DNA of 64,000 bases from JAFGLZ01 sp964622545. Its GTDB lineage: Bacteria > Planctomycetota > Phycisphaerae > UBA1845 > JAFGLZ01. Shown piece after piece: positions 1-7,309 of the stretch. The first letter of the stretch is position 1. Every line of letters starts with the position of its first letter. The position numbers were made by a program, and so were the translations under genes. The stretch lies in the NCBI GenBank assembly GCA_964622545.1, contig CAZUQM010000031.1, forward strand, positions 16,676-80,675, given 5' to 3'. Below the pieces are notes generated by a model. It was not told the DNA's origin, searched no databases, and was given only the letters and a program-made list of their open reading frames with translations.

Positions 1-1107
1 AACGGCGAGATGCGCAAGGTGCTGCTGGCCCGCGCGCTGGTCCAATGGCCGGCCCTGCTCGTGCTCGACAATCCGTTCGCCGGGCTTGACCGCTCCAGCC
101 GTCCCGCGTTGCGGCGGATCCTCCGCGAGGTGGCGGGTCGGGGCACGCAGCTCCTGCTGCTCACCCACCGCCCGGATGAGGTCCTGCCCTGCATCACGCA
201 CGTCGCCTATGTGGAGGGGCATCGATTGGCCGCCACGGCCGCGCGCCGCGGCCGGCGCGGACGCGAGCTGATCGGACGACTGGACGCGGCGGATGCCTCG
301 CGACCGCGGCGCGGCATGAGGCCTCGTCCGCCCGAGGCTTCGGCGCGGCAAGGGGTCGTGGGGACCCAGAAGGGGAGCCGACCGAGCCGGCGCGCCTCCG
401 GCACGTCCTCGAGCCGGGCCACGCCCACGCCCGTCGTCCGTCTCCGCAACGTCGCCGTCCGCTACGGCCGGACGCAGATCCTCGGCGGCATCGATTGGAC
501 CATTCTCGCAGGGCAGCGCTGGCTGCTCGTCGGTCCGAACGGCTCAGGCAAGAGCCCGCTGCTGAGCCTGATCTTGGGCGACAACCCACAGTGCTACGCC
601 AACGACGTCGAGGTCTTCGGCCGGCGTCGCGGCCCCGGCCAGAGTTCGTGGGAGATCCGCCGCCGGATCGGTTGGCTCGCGCCGGAGCTGCACTACCACT
701 ACACGGCCGACGTCGACGTGCTGTCCGTCGTGTGCTCGGGTTTTTTCGCGTCGATCGGCATGTACCGGGCCGCGTCGGACCGGCAGCGGCGTCTGGCCCG
801 TCGATGGCTCCGCGGGCTTGGCCTCGACAACCTGGCCGGTGAACCGTTCGGTCGCCTTTCCGACGGTGAGCAACGGCTGGTGCTGCTGGCACGTGCGATG
901 GTGACCTCCCCGCCACTGCTGATCCTCGACGAACCGTGCCAGGGCCTCGACGGCCATTACCGAAAGTGCGTGCTGAACGCCGTCGATGATGTGATCGGCC
1001 AGACCGACGCCACGCTGATCTTCGTCACGCACCACGCCGACGAACTGCCGCGCTGCATCACGAACAGGCTGCGGCTTGCGGCGGGGCGGGTGGGGGAGGT
1101 CCGCTAG
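1..1107 (+). CDS. modF: ModF-like protein with two ABC ATPase domains, 5' end outside window
   Basis: The reading frame is open from base 1, so the gene starts upstream. What remains is the tail of a first ABC ATPase domain (Walker B LLVLDNP, then an LTHR switch region) and a complete second one. The second domain has Walker A GPNGSGKSP at 532-558, an LSDGEQ signature, Walker B LLILDEP and a VTHH switch. The segment around GDNPQCYANDVEVFGRRRG matches what I know of E. coli ModF, a soluble double ATPase linked to molybdate transport genes. It is cytoplasmic. No Mod permease is visible in the window. Oddities: proline follows the Walker A serine where threonine is usual, and the linker between domains (about 290-420) is Arg/Pro-rich and poorly conserved in look. 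Assignment to double ABC ATPase is firm; the molybdate role is inferred from family resemblance. Confidence 0.8.
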   Translation, partial: NGEMRKVLLARALVQWPALLVLDNPFAGLDRSSRPALRRILREVAGRGTQLLLLTHRPDEVLPCITHVAYVEGHRLAATAARRGRRGRELIGRLDAADASRPRRGMRPRPPEASARQGVVGTQKGSRPSRRASGTSSSRATPTPVVRLRNVAVRYGRTQILGGIDWTILAGQRWLLVGPNGSGKSPLLSLILGDNPQCYANDVEVFGRRRGPGQSSWEIRRRIGWLAPELHYHYTADVDVLSVVCSGFFASIGMYRAASDRQRRLARRWLRGLGLDNLAGEPFGRLSDGEQRLVLLARAMVTSPPLLILDEPCQGLDGHYRKCVLNAVDDVIGQTDATLIFVTHHADELPRCITNRLRLAAGRVGEVR

Positions 1108-1164
1108 AAGTATCAGAGTGGGGTGGCTGATGTTGGAATGCCGAAGATATAATGGGAAAAGAGG

Positions 1165-1425
1165 ATGCCAGAGATCAGCCGGTTCTACGGGATAATCATC
1201 GCGATGTACTTCAACGATCATCCGCCGCCGCACTTCCACGCGGTATACGGATCGGATGAGGCACAGATCCGAATAGATCCGCCAGGGCTGATTCGTGGCC
1301 ATCTTCCGCCACGCGCCCTCTCGATGGTGATTGAATGGGCGTCCCTTCACGTGGAGGAACTGATGGAGAACTGGGCGCAGATTCGGCACGGTCAACCGTA
1401 CGACAAGATCGAAGGATTGTCATGA
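1165..1425 (+). CDS. DUF4160 small protein (first of a DUF4160/DUF2442 pair)
   Basis: An 86-residue protein with the DUF4160 hallmarks: an N-terminal PEISRFYGIII strand and the block HPPPHFHAVYG, followed by an IRIDPPGLIRG stretch. It ends in a TGA that overlaps the ATG of the next gene (ATGA at 1422-1425), so the two are translationally coupled. DUF4160 and DUF2442 genes are commonly found as neighbours and are suspected to be toxin-antitoxin-like, but I know of no settled biochemical function. A second, more diverged pair lies at 33707-34166 on the other strand in the same gene order. Confidence 0.8.
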   Translation: MPEISRFYGIIIAMYFNDHPPPHFHAVYGSDEAQIRIDPPGLIRGHLPPRALSMVIEWASLHVEELMENWAQIRHGQPYDKIEGLS

Positions 1426-1709
1426 GTGCGCGAGAGTCGCTACCACGGATCACGCACGTTAGACCCGGTTCCGGTTATCAGCTCGAGTTGACGTTCACGG
1501 ACGGGGTTTGCGGTGTGGTCGACCTGACCGATTGGATCGCCGGCAAAGGCGGCGTCTTTGAGGCCCTTGAGGACCCGGGCTTCTTCCGGCGAGTGTCCGT
1601 CAACCAGGAGCTCGGGACGATCCACTGGCCTAACGACGTCGACTTCTGCCCGGATGTCCTCTACGCCGCCGTGACCGGTCGGCCGGTGACGGGAACCACG
1701 GGTGTATGA
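1422..1709 (+). CDS. DUF2442 small protein
   Basis: A 95-residue protein. I chose the ATG at 1422 because it overlaps the upstream stop codon, although the frame is open further 5'. DUF2442 features are visible: a strand-rich N-terminus (YQLELTFTDGVCGVVDLTDW), a central GGVFEALEDPGFFRRV, and the late motif TIHWPNDVDFCPDVLY. It is the partner of the DUF4160 gene just upstream. Function is not established for the family; a paired toxin/antitoxin or regulatory role is inference from the coupled arrangement. Confidence 0.8.
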   Translation: MSARESLPRITHVRPGSGYQLELTFTDGVCGVVDLTDWIAGKGGVFEALEDPGFFRRVSVNQELGTIHWPNDVDFCPDVLYAAVTGRPVTGTTGV

Positions 1710-1840
1710 ACGCTACCTCATCAGAGAGAAACGGGCTGTATTCGTTCCGCATCAATCATCTGATTCTCTTCAGCATTTGACTTGAAAGGGCTCCACTAGC
1801 ATAGCCCAGCGGGAGCATAGAAGGGTTACCGGTAAGGCAC

Positions 1841-2409
1841 TTACTTCCGCACGGTCAGCTCATAGCGGCAGTAGGATTTCGGATCGTTCCGCGGCGGGAC
1901 GAGCGTCAACGTGAGCGTGGCCCGATCGCCGCCGCCTTCATACGTGAACGGCTCGCCGGTGATGACGTCGATGGGCACGGGTACCTCAGTGATCTTCTCC
2001 AACGACGTCGGGAGCTTTCCCTCGTGTCGTGCGGCGTACAGGCGGATCGCCTCGATGCACCGCAGGGCGTCGATGTGACGTTCCAAGCGCTGATGGTATT
2101 CGTAGGCACGGACGAGTGCCGGCAGCATCATGGTGGAGAGGCGAAAGCCCGCGTCAGGGCGCCGGGACGCCTCCAAGGCCTGATCCGCATCGTGCGCGCC
2201 CTTCCACCCCTGCCAGTAGGGCACCAAGGACCACTTCAGCAGACGGTAGCGCCAGATCCGGAAGTCATCGGCGAGATAGATGGCCACGGCCTGTTCCCGC
2301 GGCATGGACTCGATGCGGTCTTCGTTGTAGCCCCGCTCGCGCAGATGGCCAACCTGGCCGAGTAGGCGTCAAACCAGCCGCTCACATGGCTTGCGTCGGT
2401 CGTGGTCAT
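1841..2409 (-). pseudogene. 5'-truncated, frameshifted remnant of a longer planctomycete-type protein
   Basis: Bases 2305-1841 encode 154 residues from an internal ATG, but homologous-looking sequence continues upstream of that ATG in frame (QVGHLRERGYNEDRIES) until a TGA at 2371-2369. A different frame starting at ATG 2409 supplies a short plausible N-terminus (MTTTDASHVSGWFDAYS) that would join it by a one-base shift near 2330-2370. The C-terminal part (EGKLPTSLEKITEVPVPIDVITGEPF) resembles the tail of long uncharacterised planctomycete proteins with a low-complexity N-terminal half. I read this as a decayed gene retaining only the C-terminal third. If the ATG at 2305 is used it could still give a small protein. 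Confidence 0.5.
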
Positions 2410-2547
2410 GGCGTCTCGTATGCTACTACCTGGACGACGCCACGGCCGCACCGATTTCCGAGACCACTTCCGAGATTTCCGCAGAGAGAAGCTGCTGAGG
2501 AAGTGCCGGGGGCGGGCAGTCCGCGGGAGCCGGCTCCCCACGTGTGC

Positions 2548-3663
2548 TTACCGCTTCAGATGAAAGTCCAACCACTTGAACGCAATCGCGCGGGCCTCGG
2601 GCGGGACGGCGTGACCCTTGTCGTGCACGAACAGGCCGACGTTCGCGCTCTGACCCAGCAAGCGATAGACGTCGAGCACGGGCCTCACGTAGGGCCAGCT
2701 CTTGTTGCCGTCCGCGCTGTTGCCGCCGATCAGCAGCCACGCGCGCGGTGCGATCAGGGCGGGCACCTCATGGGCGTAGAGATCGCAGCCGGGCTTCTTG
2801 ATCGCCGGGCCCAGGTACCACGGGTCGTGGTAGTTGGTGAACTCGAACCCGACGCCGCCCTCGCTGCTCACGCCGGCGACGACCCGCTCGTCGAACGCCA
2901 TGAGGTACGTGACCTCCTTGGCCCCGAGCGAGTGCCCGATCGTCCCGATGCGGTCCTTTCGCACGTTCGACCGCGTCAGCAGGTAGTCGACGGCGCGCGA
3001 GGCGTCGTGGATCATCTTGGCCATGCCGGTTGCGCCGGGATGCGTCTCGAGGAAGCGTCGCGTGACGACGCGAAGCCTATCCCAGGCCGTGCCGGTCGTC
3101 GGTCGCCCCGGATACCGCCACAGGAAGTTCTCCGGCGCGATCGCAACGTAGCCCCGCTTGACCAGATCGAGTGCGAAGGCCTTCTCGGGCTGCTTGCCCA
3201 GGCCGGCCGGTTGGTCGATCGTCTCGTCGGTCGTCGAGTGCAGACAGACGACGGCGGGGAAGGGCCCCTTGCCCGGCGGCTCGAACAGGTAGCACCGCAT
3301 CCAGATGCCCGGCTCGACCTGGATCTCCAGCAGCGTCCGCGTGATCCCGCCCGGCAGCTCGACGTGGGCGCGGATCTTGGGCTTCAGTGCGGGTCTCGGC
3401 AACGTCCCCAGGAAGGTGGTCCACTTCTCCAGTAGTTCTCGACGGCGGGTGCGCCACCGCTCCGGGGTCGAGATCGTCTCGCCCGCGGTCGTTCTCAGCA
3501 GATCGTACACACGCGGCTCGGGCGCCTTGGGGTCCTTGGGACGTTGCTTGTGCAGCGCGGCGATCCAGGCCGGCACCTCGCCCGATTCGGCGAGCGACGT
3601 TCGCACGGGCAGGACCAGTACGGAAGCCAGGAGAAGGCCGAGGGTGACATGGTGTGTGCGCAT
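2548..3663 (-). CDS. Exported alpha/beta-hydrolase (acetyl-xylan-esterase / dienelactone-hydrolase type)
   Basis: A 371-residue protein. I chose the ATG at 3663 because a GGAGG sits 8 nt upstream; two earlier in-frame starts have worse spacing. Residues 1-23 form a signal peptide (THHVTLGLLLASVLVL core), so the enzyme is probably periplasmic or secreted. The nucleophile elbow GHSLG lies in TIGHSLGAKEVTYLM, followed by a DERVVAGVSSEGG strand. AVVCLHSTTDE fits the oxyanion-hole region, and a late histidine in VHDKGHAVPPEAR fits the third catalytic residue. The family cleaves ester bonds, often acetyl or feruloyl groups on plant polysaccharides. The carbohydrate enzymes elsewhere in the window make a polysaccharide-ester substrate plausible but unproven. 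Confidence 0.75.
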   Translation of the reverse strand: MRTHHVTLGLLLASVLVLPVRTSLAESGEVPAWIAALHKQRPKDPKAPEPRVYDLLRTTAGETISTPERWRTRRRELLEKWTTFLGTLPRPALKPKIRAHVELPGGITRTLLEIQVEPGIWMRCYLFEPPGKGPFPAVVCLHSTTDETIDQPAGLGKQPEKAFALDLVKRGYVAIAPENFLWRYPGRPTTGTAWDRLRVVTRRFLETHPGATGMAKMIHDASRAVDYLLTRSNVRKDRIGTIGHSLGAKEVTYLMAFDERVVAGVSSEGGVGFEFTNYHDPWYLGPAIKKPGCDLYAHEVPALIAPRAWLLIGGNSADGNKSWPYVRPVLDVYRLLGQSANVGLFVHDKGHAVPPEARAIAFKWLDFHLKR

Positions 3664-4004
3664 GGGCATCGCCTCCACGAGCGGAAACGGGCGTTGTCGT
3701 GTCACGGTCGCGCAGCGGTGACATCTCCCGCATCCTAGTGGAGGTCCGGCAGGGCTGCCATAGGTCGCTTATCGGGTGAGTCCGGGTGTGCGTTCAACGG
3801 CCCGCTGCCGGCATGAGGGATCCTCTTGGCACGAAAAAGCCATGTCAGCCCGACACCGCGGTGGATGAAAACCCGCGGGTAGGAGCGTGGCATGGGCATG
3901 AAGCACGTGCGAACTCGCCGCGGCGAAGCCCTGCGAAGCCGGGACGCCCGTGCCACGAGGTCCATTCTCTGCGCCGCGTTGCAGCCAGTGGGGCACGAAC
4001 TCGC
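3664..4004 (+). other. Intergenic stretch without a supported gene
   Basis: It lies between the start of the esterase gene and the 3' end of the first PilZ gene, both on the minus strand. Several short open frames exist on both strands, but none has a recognisable domain. I saw no clear terminator for the PilZ pair. Confidence 0.5.
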
Positions 4005-4523
4005 CTAGCTTCCCCCCGCGGCGACGAAGCGGGCAGGGTCGCGCGTTCGGAACGCCATGCTGTCGCCGCGTCGGGCCAGGGCCTCGGCCAGCCAGGGGAG
4101 CTGCTCCACGGCGCGCGTGGCGTCATCGCCGAAGATCGGCGCGTCGCCCGCGTACATCAGCTCGATGCCGACCTCGAAGATGCCGTCGACGACATAGCGA
4201 CAGAACCGCACCAGCCCGGCTGCGTGGAGGGGTGACCGGTCCTGGGGCTGGATCCAGACCTCAATCGGCTCACCGACGTAGAAGCAGCGCTTGACGAGAA
4301 TGCCCATACCTCGCCGTGAGATGTTCCGCGTCCTCCCGCCAATGGCACAGGTCCGGAAGTTGCTCTTTCCGAAGAACTGGACGACGCAGCTGACGTGCAG
4401 CTCCTTGCGCTCGAGCTTGCGGCGCTCCCGCTCCTGATCCCTTTTCATGTCGAGCAGGAGGCTCATTTCTTCGATGGTGTTCAAGATCGTTGCAGGCGCA
4501 TGGAAAGGCGCGGGTTTATCCAT
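4005..4523 (-). CDS. PilZ-domain c-di-GMP receptor, copy 1
   Basis: A 172-residue protein. The ATG at 4523 is preceded by GGGGGA with 6 nt spacing; the longer frame to 4550 lacks a ribosome site. A charged N-terminal helix runs to about residue 50 and is followed by a PilZ domain. The c-di-GMP-binding arginines are present in RKLER (RxxxR), and the second motif is NISRRG (NxSxxG in place of DxSxxG). The end of the domain is the pair LVRFCRYVVDGIFEVGIEL. PilZ proteins bind cyclic di-GMP and switch motility, exopolysaccharide or surface attachment. No catalytic domain is fused. It is a close paralogue of the next gene and probably arose by tandem duplication. Confidence 0.85.
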   Translation of the reverse strand: MDKPAPFHAPATILNTIEEMSLLLDMKRDQERERRKLERKELHVSCVVQFFGKSNFRTCAIGGRTRNISRRGMGILVKRCFYVGEPIEVWIQPQDRSPLHAAGLVRFCRYVVDGIFEVGIELMYAGDAPIFGDDATRAVEQLPWLAEALARRGDSMAFRTRDPARFVAAGGS

Positions 4524-4679
4524 GTCCAGTCCCCCATACCGCATCCACATGCGCGAAGCTGCCCTGGCCGCGCGCAGAGGGAAAGCTCGAGTACCCTTCG
4601 AGAGGTGCGTAAGCGCCTCTAGGAAGATAGTCCCTGCCCGAGCCGGAGGTCGCCGGAGGCGACGCCTCGTCGCTCGAGC

Positions 4680-5201
4680 CTACCGCATCAACCGGTCATA
4701 AGCCTTGTGCTGCCGGCGCGTCTCATTGAAGAACACGTTGTCGTTCTTGCGCTGCATGGCCTCGGCGAGCCACTCATGCTTCTGCTGGGCCCGAACCGGG
4801 TCTTCGCCGAAGACGGACTCCTCCGCGGCGATGCGGAGCTCGATCCCGACCTCGAAGAAGCCGTTGGCAATGTAGCGGCAGAACTTCACCAGCCCGGCCA
4901 TGAACATCGGCGGCCTGCCCGCTGGCTGAATCATGACCTCGATCGGCTCGTCCTGGTGGAAGCACCGCTTGGCCACCAGCCCGAGCCCCTTGCTCGAGAT
5001 GTTCCTCGTCTGCGCAAGCATCGCGGTGGTCTTGCTCACCCCGTCCGAGACGAACGAGATGCGGCAGGGCACCTGCATCGGCTTGCGCTGCCTGCTGCGC
5101 CGGTCGACCTCCGTCTTCCGTTCCCTGGCGAGGTTCTCGCTCAGTGTTTCGAGCGCGGCCATGACTTCGACGGAAGGCCGAAAACTCTCCAGACGGCTCA
5201 T
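4680..5201 (-). CDS. PilZ-domain c-di-GMP receptor, copy 2
   Basis: A 173-residue protein. The start ATG at 5201 is preceded by GGGGGA (6 nt), the same arrangement as in copy 1; an in-frame GTG lies 15 bases earlier. The PilZ motifs are RSRQR (RxxxR) and NISSKG (NxSxxG). As in copy 1, the domain is followed by a strand pair LVKFCRYIANGFFEVGIEL and a Gln/Lys-rich tail ending RRQHKAYDRL. The C-terminal tails of the two copies differ most, which suggests they may contact different partners. It is upstream of copy 1 on the same strand with a 156-bp gap, so they may be cotranscribed or separately controlled. Confidence 0.85.
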   Translation of the reverse strand: MSRLESFRPSVEVMAALETLSENLARERKTEVDRRSRQRKPMQVPCRISFVSDGVSKTTAMLAQTRNISSKGLGLVAKRCFHQDEPIEVMIQPAGRPPMFMAGLVKFCRYIANGFFEVGIELRIAAEESVFGEDPVRAQQKHEWLAEAMQRKNDNVFFNETRRQHKAYDRLMR

Positions 5202-5819
5202 GATGAATCCCCCCACTTCGCGGCATTCACGGGCTGTCCTTCGCCCGCTTAGCTGAGTGTGCCTGGGGGTTCTATGCGTCCGACCCTAACGAACGCAATG
5301 TCACTGTGCCCAATTGAAACTCAATTCCCAGTGAGCCAAACACACCCATTCCGTAGAAGGATGTACGATATCATGGTGCCCGAAGGAAAACAGAACACGG
5401 CCATAAGTCCAAGGATTCCTACGGAGTTAGTTAAGGTAGGGGGTTCAGGTAAGCTGGTGGATTTGACAGGTCAGAGGCCGACCTTACACCCAATCGGGAA
5501 CCTTTCCACGGCCGGCAAAGATTCCTTGGCTCCGCCTGGTTGCCCAACACAATCGAATCTATCGGTTTCCCGGCCTCAGGGGCGCCGTCGGAGACGCTCA
5601 CACTTCGGATGGATGCCGCGCCGGAGACGCGACCGTGAGGGAGCGTTGCTGTTCAAGCACTCCAACAACACAGCTCCCTGACGGTCGCTGCTCTGAGTGG
5701 CGTCTCGCCCTCCCGATTCGAGCCCAGAAAATGGCGAATGTGGCAAGGTAGTGGCTTGAAGCGCGAAGGGTCTAGGCGCTGCCACCCACGGTGAGAGGTT
5801 CGGGGTCACGCCGGCAGGT
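5202..5819 (+). other. 618-bp intergenic region with two inverted-repeat structures, no gene
   Basis: No coding frame here shows a recognisable product. The 5260-5570 part is clearly less GC-rich than its surroundings. It contains a nested inverted repeat (outer arms TCACTG 5301-5306 / CAGTGA 5329-5334, inner arms AATTG 5312-5316 / CAATT 5322-5326). Further on is a long imperfect hairpin at 5629-5688, listed separately. Confidence 0.55.
5629..5688. repeat. Long imperfect inverted repeat (16-bp arms)
   Basis: Arms 5629-5644 and 5673-5688 are complementary over 16 bp with a single mismatch. The 28-nt loop holds a smaller GTTG/CAAC pair. A further pair, GAGACGC (5624-5630) and GCGTCTC (5700-5706), could extend the fold. 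There is no T-tract on either side, so it is not a standard intrinsic terminator. It lies about 130 bp beyond the 3' end of the aminotransferase gene. Confidence 0.55.
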
Positions 5820-6965
5820 TCAGGATTGTCCGGCCACGACCTTCTGTGCGGCACTGACGCCCCGGCCCAGCTCGACCGGATGGCCCATCTCGGCCAGGAC
5901 CAGCTCCAGTGCGGCGATCGTGCCGAGCGTGTCGACAATGTCGACGTAGCCCATGTGCGAGATGCGGATCACCTTGCCCTTGAGGTGGCCCTGCCCGCCG
6001 GCCAGGTGGAACCCGTACGTCTGCTTGATCAGCTTACGCAGGGCAGCCTCGTCGATGCCGTCCGGTACGACCAGGGCCGTGACCGAGTCGGACGGATCCT
6101 TGGCGAACACCTCCAAACCGAGGGCCTCGGCGGCCTGGCGGGTCGCCCGGGCCATCAGCGCGGACCGCGCCCAGACGTTCTCGATGCCCTCCTCTAGGAT
6201 CATCCCGAGCGTGACGGCGAGTCCGCGAATCATCGCGTTGTTGGGCGTGTACGGCGTGTCGAAGTTGGCCAGGCTCTTGCGATAGGCCTTCGGACAAAGA
6301 TACAGCGAGTGCGACGCGAAGGAGTCCACCCGCTTCCACGCACGCTCGCTGACGGCCAGGAACCCCAAACCGGGCGGCAGCATAAACGCCTTCTGGCTGC
6401 CGGTGACGATCACGTCCACGCCCCATGCGTCCGTCTTGACGGGCAACGTTCCCACGCTGGTGATGCCGTCGACCACCAAGAGCACGTCGTCGCCGCGCTG
6501 TCGAACGACCTTGGCGATGCCTTCCAGGTCGCTGACCGCGGCCGTGCTGGTCTCCGAGTGGGTGATAATCACCGTGCCGATCGAGCTGTCCCCATTGAGG
6601 TACGAGGCGATCACCTCGGGCTTGGCGCCGTGGCCCCATTCAATGTCGTAGGTGACGTGGCCGATGCCATACGACTCGCAGACCTTCGCCCAGCGCTCGC
6701 CGAACTTGCCTCCCTGTGCGACCAAAGCCTTGCGGTCCGGCGGACACGTTCCGACGATGGCCGATTCCATCGCGGCCGTGCCCGAGCCCGTGACGGTCAG
6801 CACGTCGCCTTGGGTCTGGAAGACGACTTGCAGTCCCTCGGTGACCTCCTTGAACATCGCGCGGAATTCGGGCGTCCGGTGGTGCTCCTGGGGCTTGGCC
6901 ATTTCGAGCAGGGCCTCGGCGGGGACGGCCGTCGGGCCTGGCGTCATCAATCGAAGCTTGTTCAT
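5820..6965 (-). CDS. Class-V PLP aminotransferase (serine-pyruvate / alanine-glyoxylate type)
   Basis: A 381-residue cytoplasmic enzyme. I chose the ATG at 6965 because the typical family N-terminus (MNKLRLMTPGPTAVP) begins there. The Schiff-base lysine is K192 in TGSQKAFMLPPG; the cofactor-binding aspartate lies in VVDGITSVGTLPV. Other family features are the substrate-loop SGTAAMES and the small-domain end KGKVIRISHMGYVD. Members transfer amino groups among alanine, serine, aspartate and glyoxylate or pyruvate; related enzymes work in serine biosynthesis with phosphoglycerate dehydrogenase. The exact substrate cannot be read from sequence. The gene stands alone, divergent from the TadG-like gene at 7310. 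Confidence 0.85.
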   Translation of the reverse strand: MNKLRLMTPGPTAVPAEALLEMAKPQEHHRTPEFRAMFKEVTEGLQVVFQTQGDVLTVTGSGTAAMESAIVGTCPPDRKALVAQGGKFGERWAKVCESYGIGHVTYDIEWGHGAKPEVIASYLNGDSSIGTVIITHSETSTAAVSDLEGIAKVVRQRGDDVLLVVDGITSVGTLPVKTDAWGVDVIVTGSQKAFMLPPGLGFLAVSERAWKRVDSFASHSLYLCPKAYRKSLANFDTPYTPNNAMIRGLAVTLGMILEEGIENVWARSALMARATRQAAEALGLEVFAKDPSDSVTALVVPDGIDEAALRKLIKQTYGFHLAGGQGHLKGKVIRISHMGYVDIVDTLGTIAALELVLAEMGHPVELGRGVSAAQKVVAGQS

Positions 6966-7192
6966 CGCGGTGGGTCCTACTGCGGGAACTCGTCCTGTCC
7001 TAAGGGATCCGCTCTGGGAATCCGAGCCATGCATTATAGGTCTGCTCGGTGGGGCTCACAAGCACGGCGGCCCGATGCGCTTGCGGTACTCATCGTGTCT
7101 CCCCGCTTCCCGCCGGTCGATCGAACGTCCCAATCGTTCGCGCACCGCTCAAGCTCGCCGGCACTAACTCCTGGAAAACAAAGGATTTTGAT

Positions 7193-7221
7193 TTGGCGGG
7201 CCGCAAAACATTTTGCATATT
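7193..7221 (+). promoter_or_regulatory. Candidate promoter of the first TadG/VWA gene
   Basis: TTGGCG (7193-7198) and CATATT (7216-7221) are separated by 17 bp, within a TTTTGCATATT element. The element starts 99 nt before the ATG at 7310. The paralogous gene at 9382 has the same TTTTGCATATT element 102 nt before its start, with TTGTCT 17 bp upstream, which is the main support for the call. Confidence 0.5.
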
Positions 7222-7309
7222 TCCTAGGCGACCCATTTTCGCGCAGTGGCAGGGTCGCATTGGGTCTTGCGAAGGCAAACCCTTCGCTGTGGATAGTCGG
7301 GGGTGAAAG

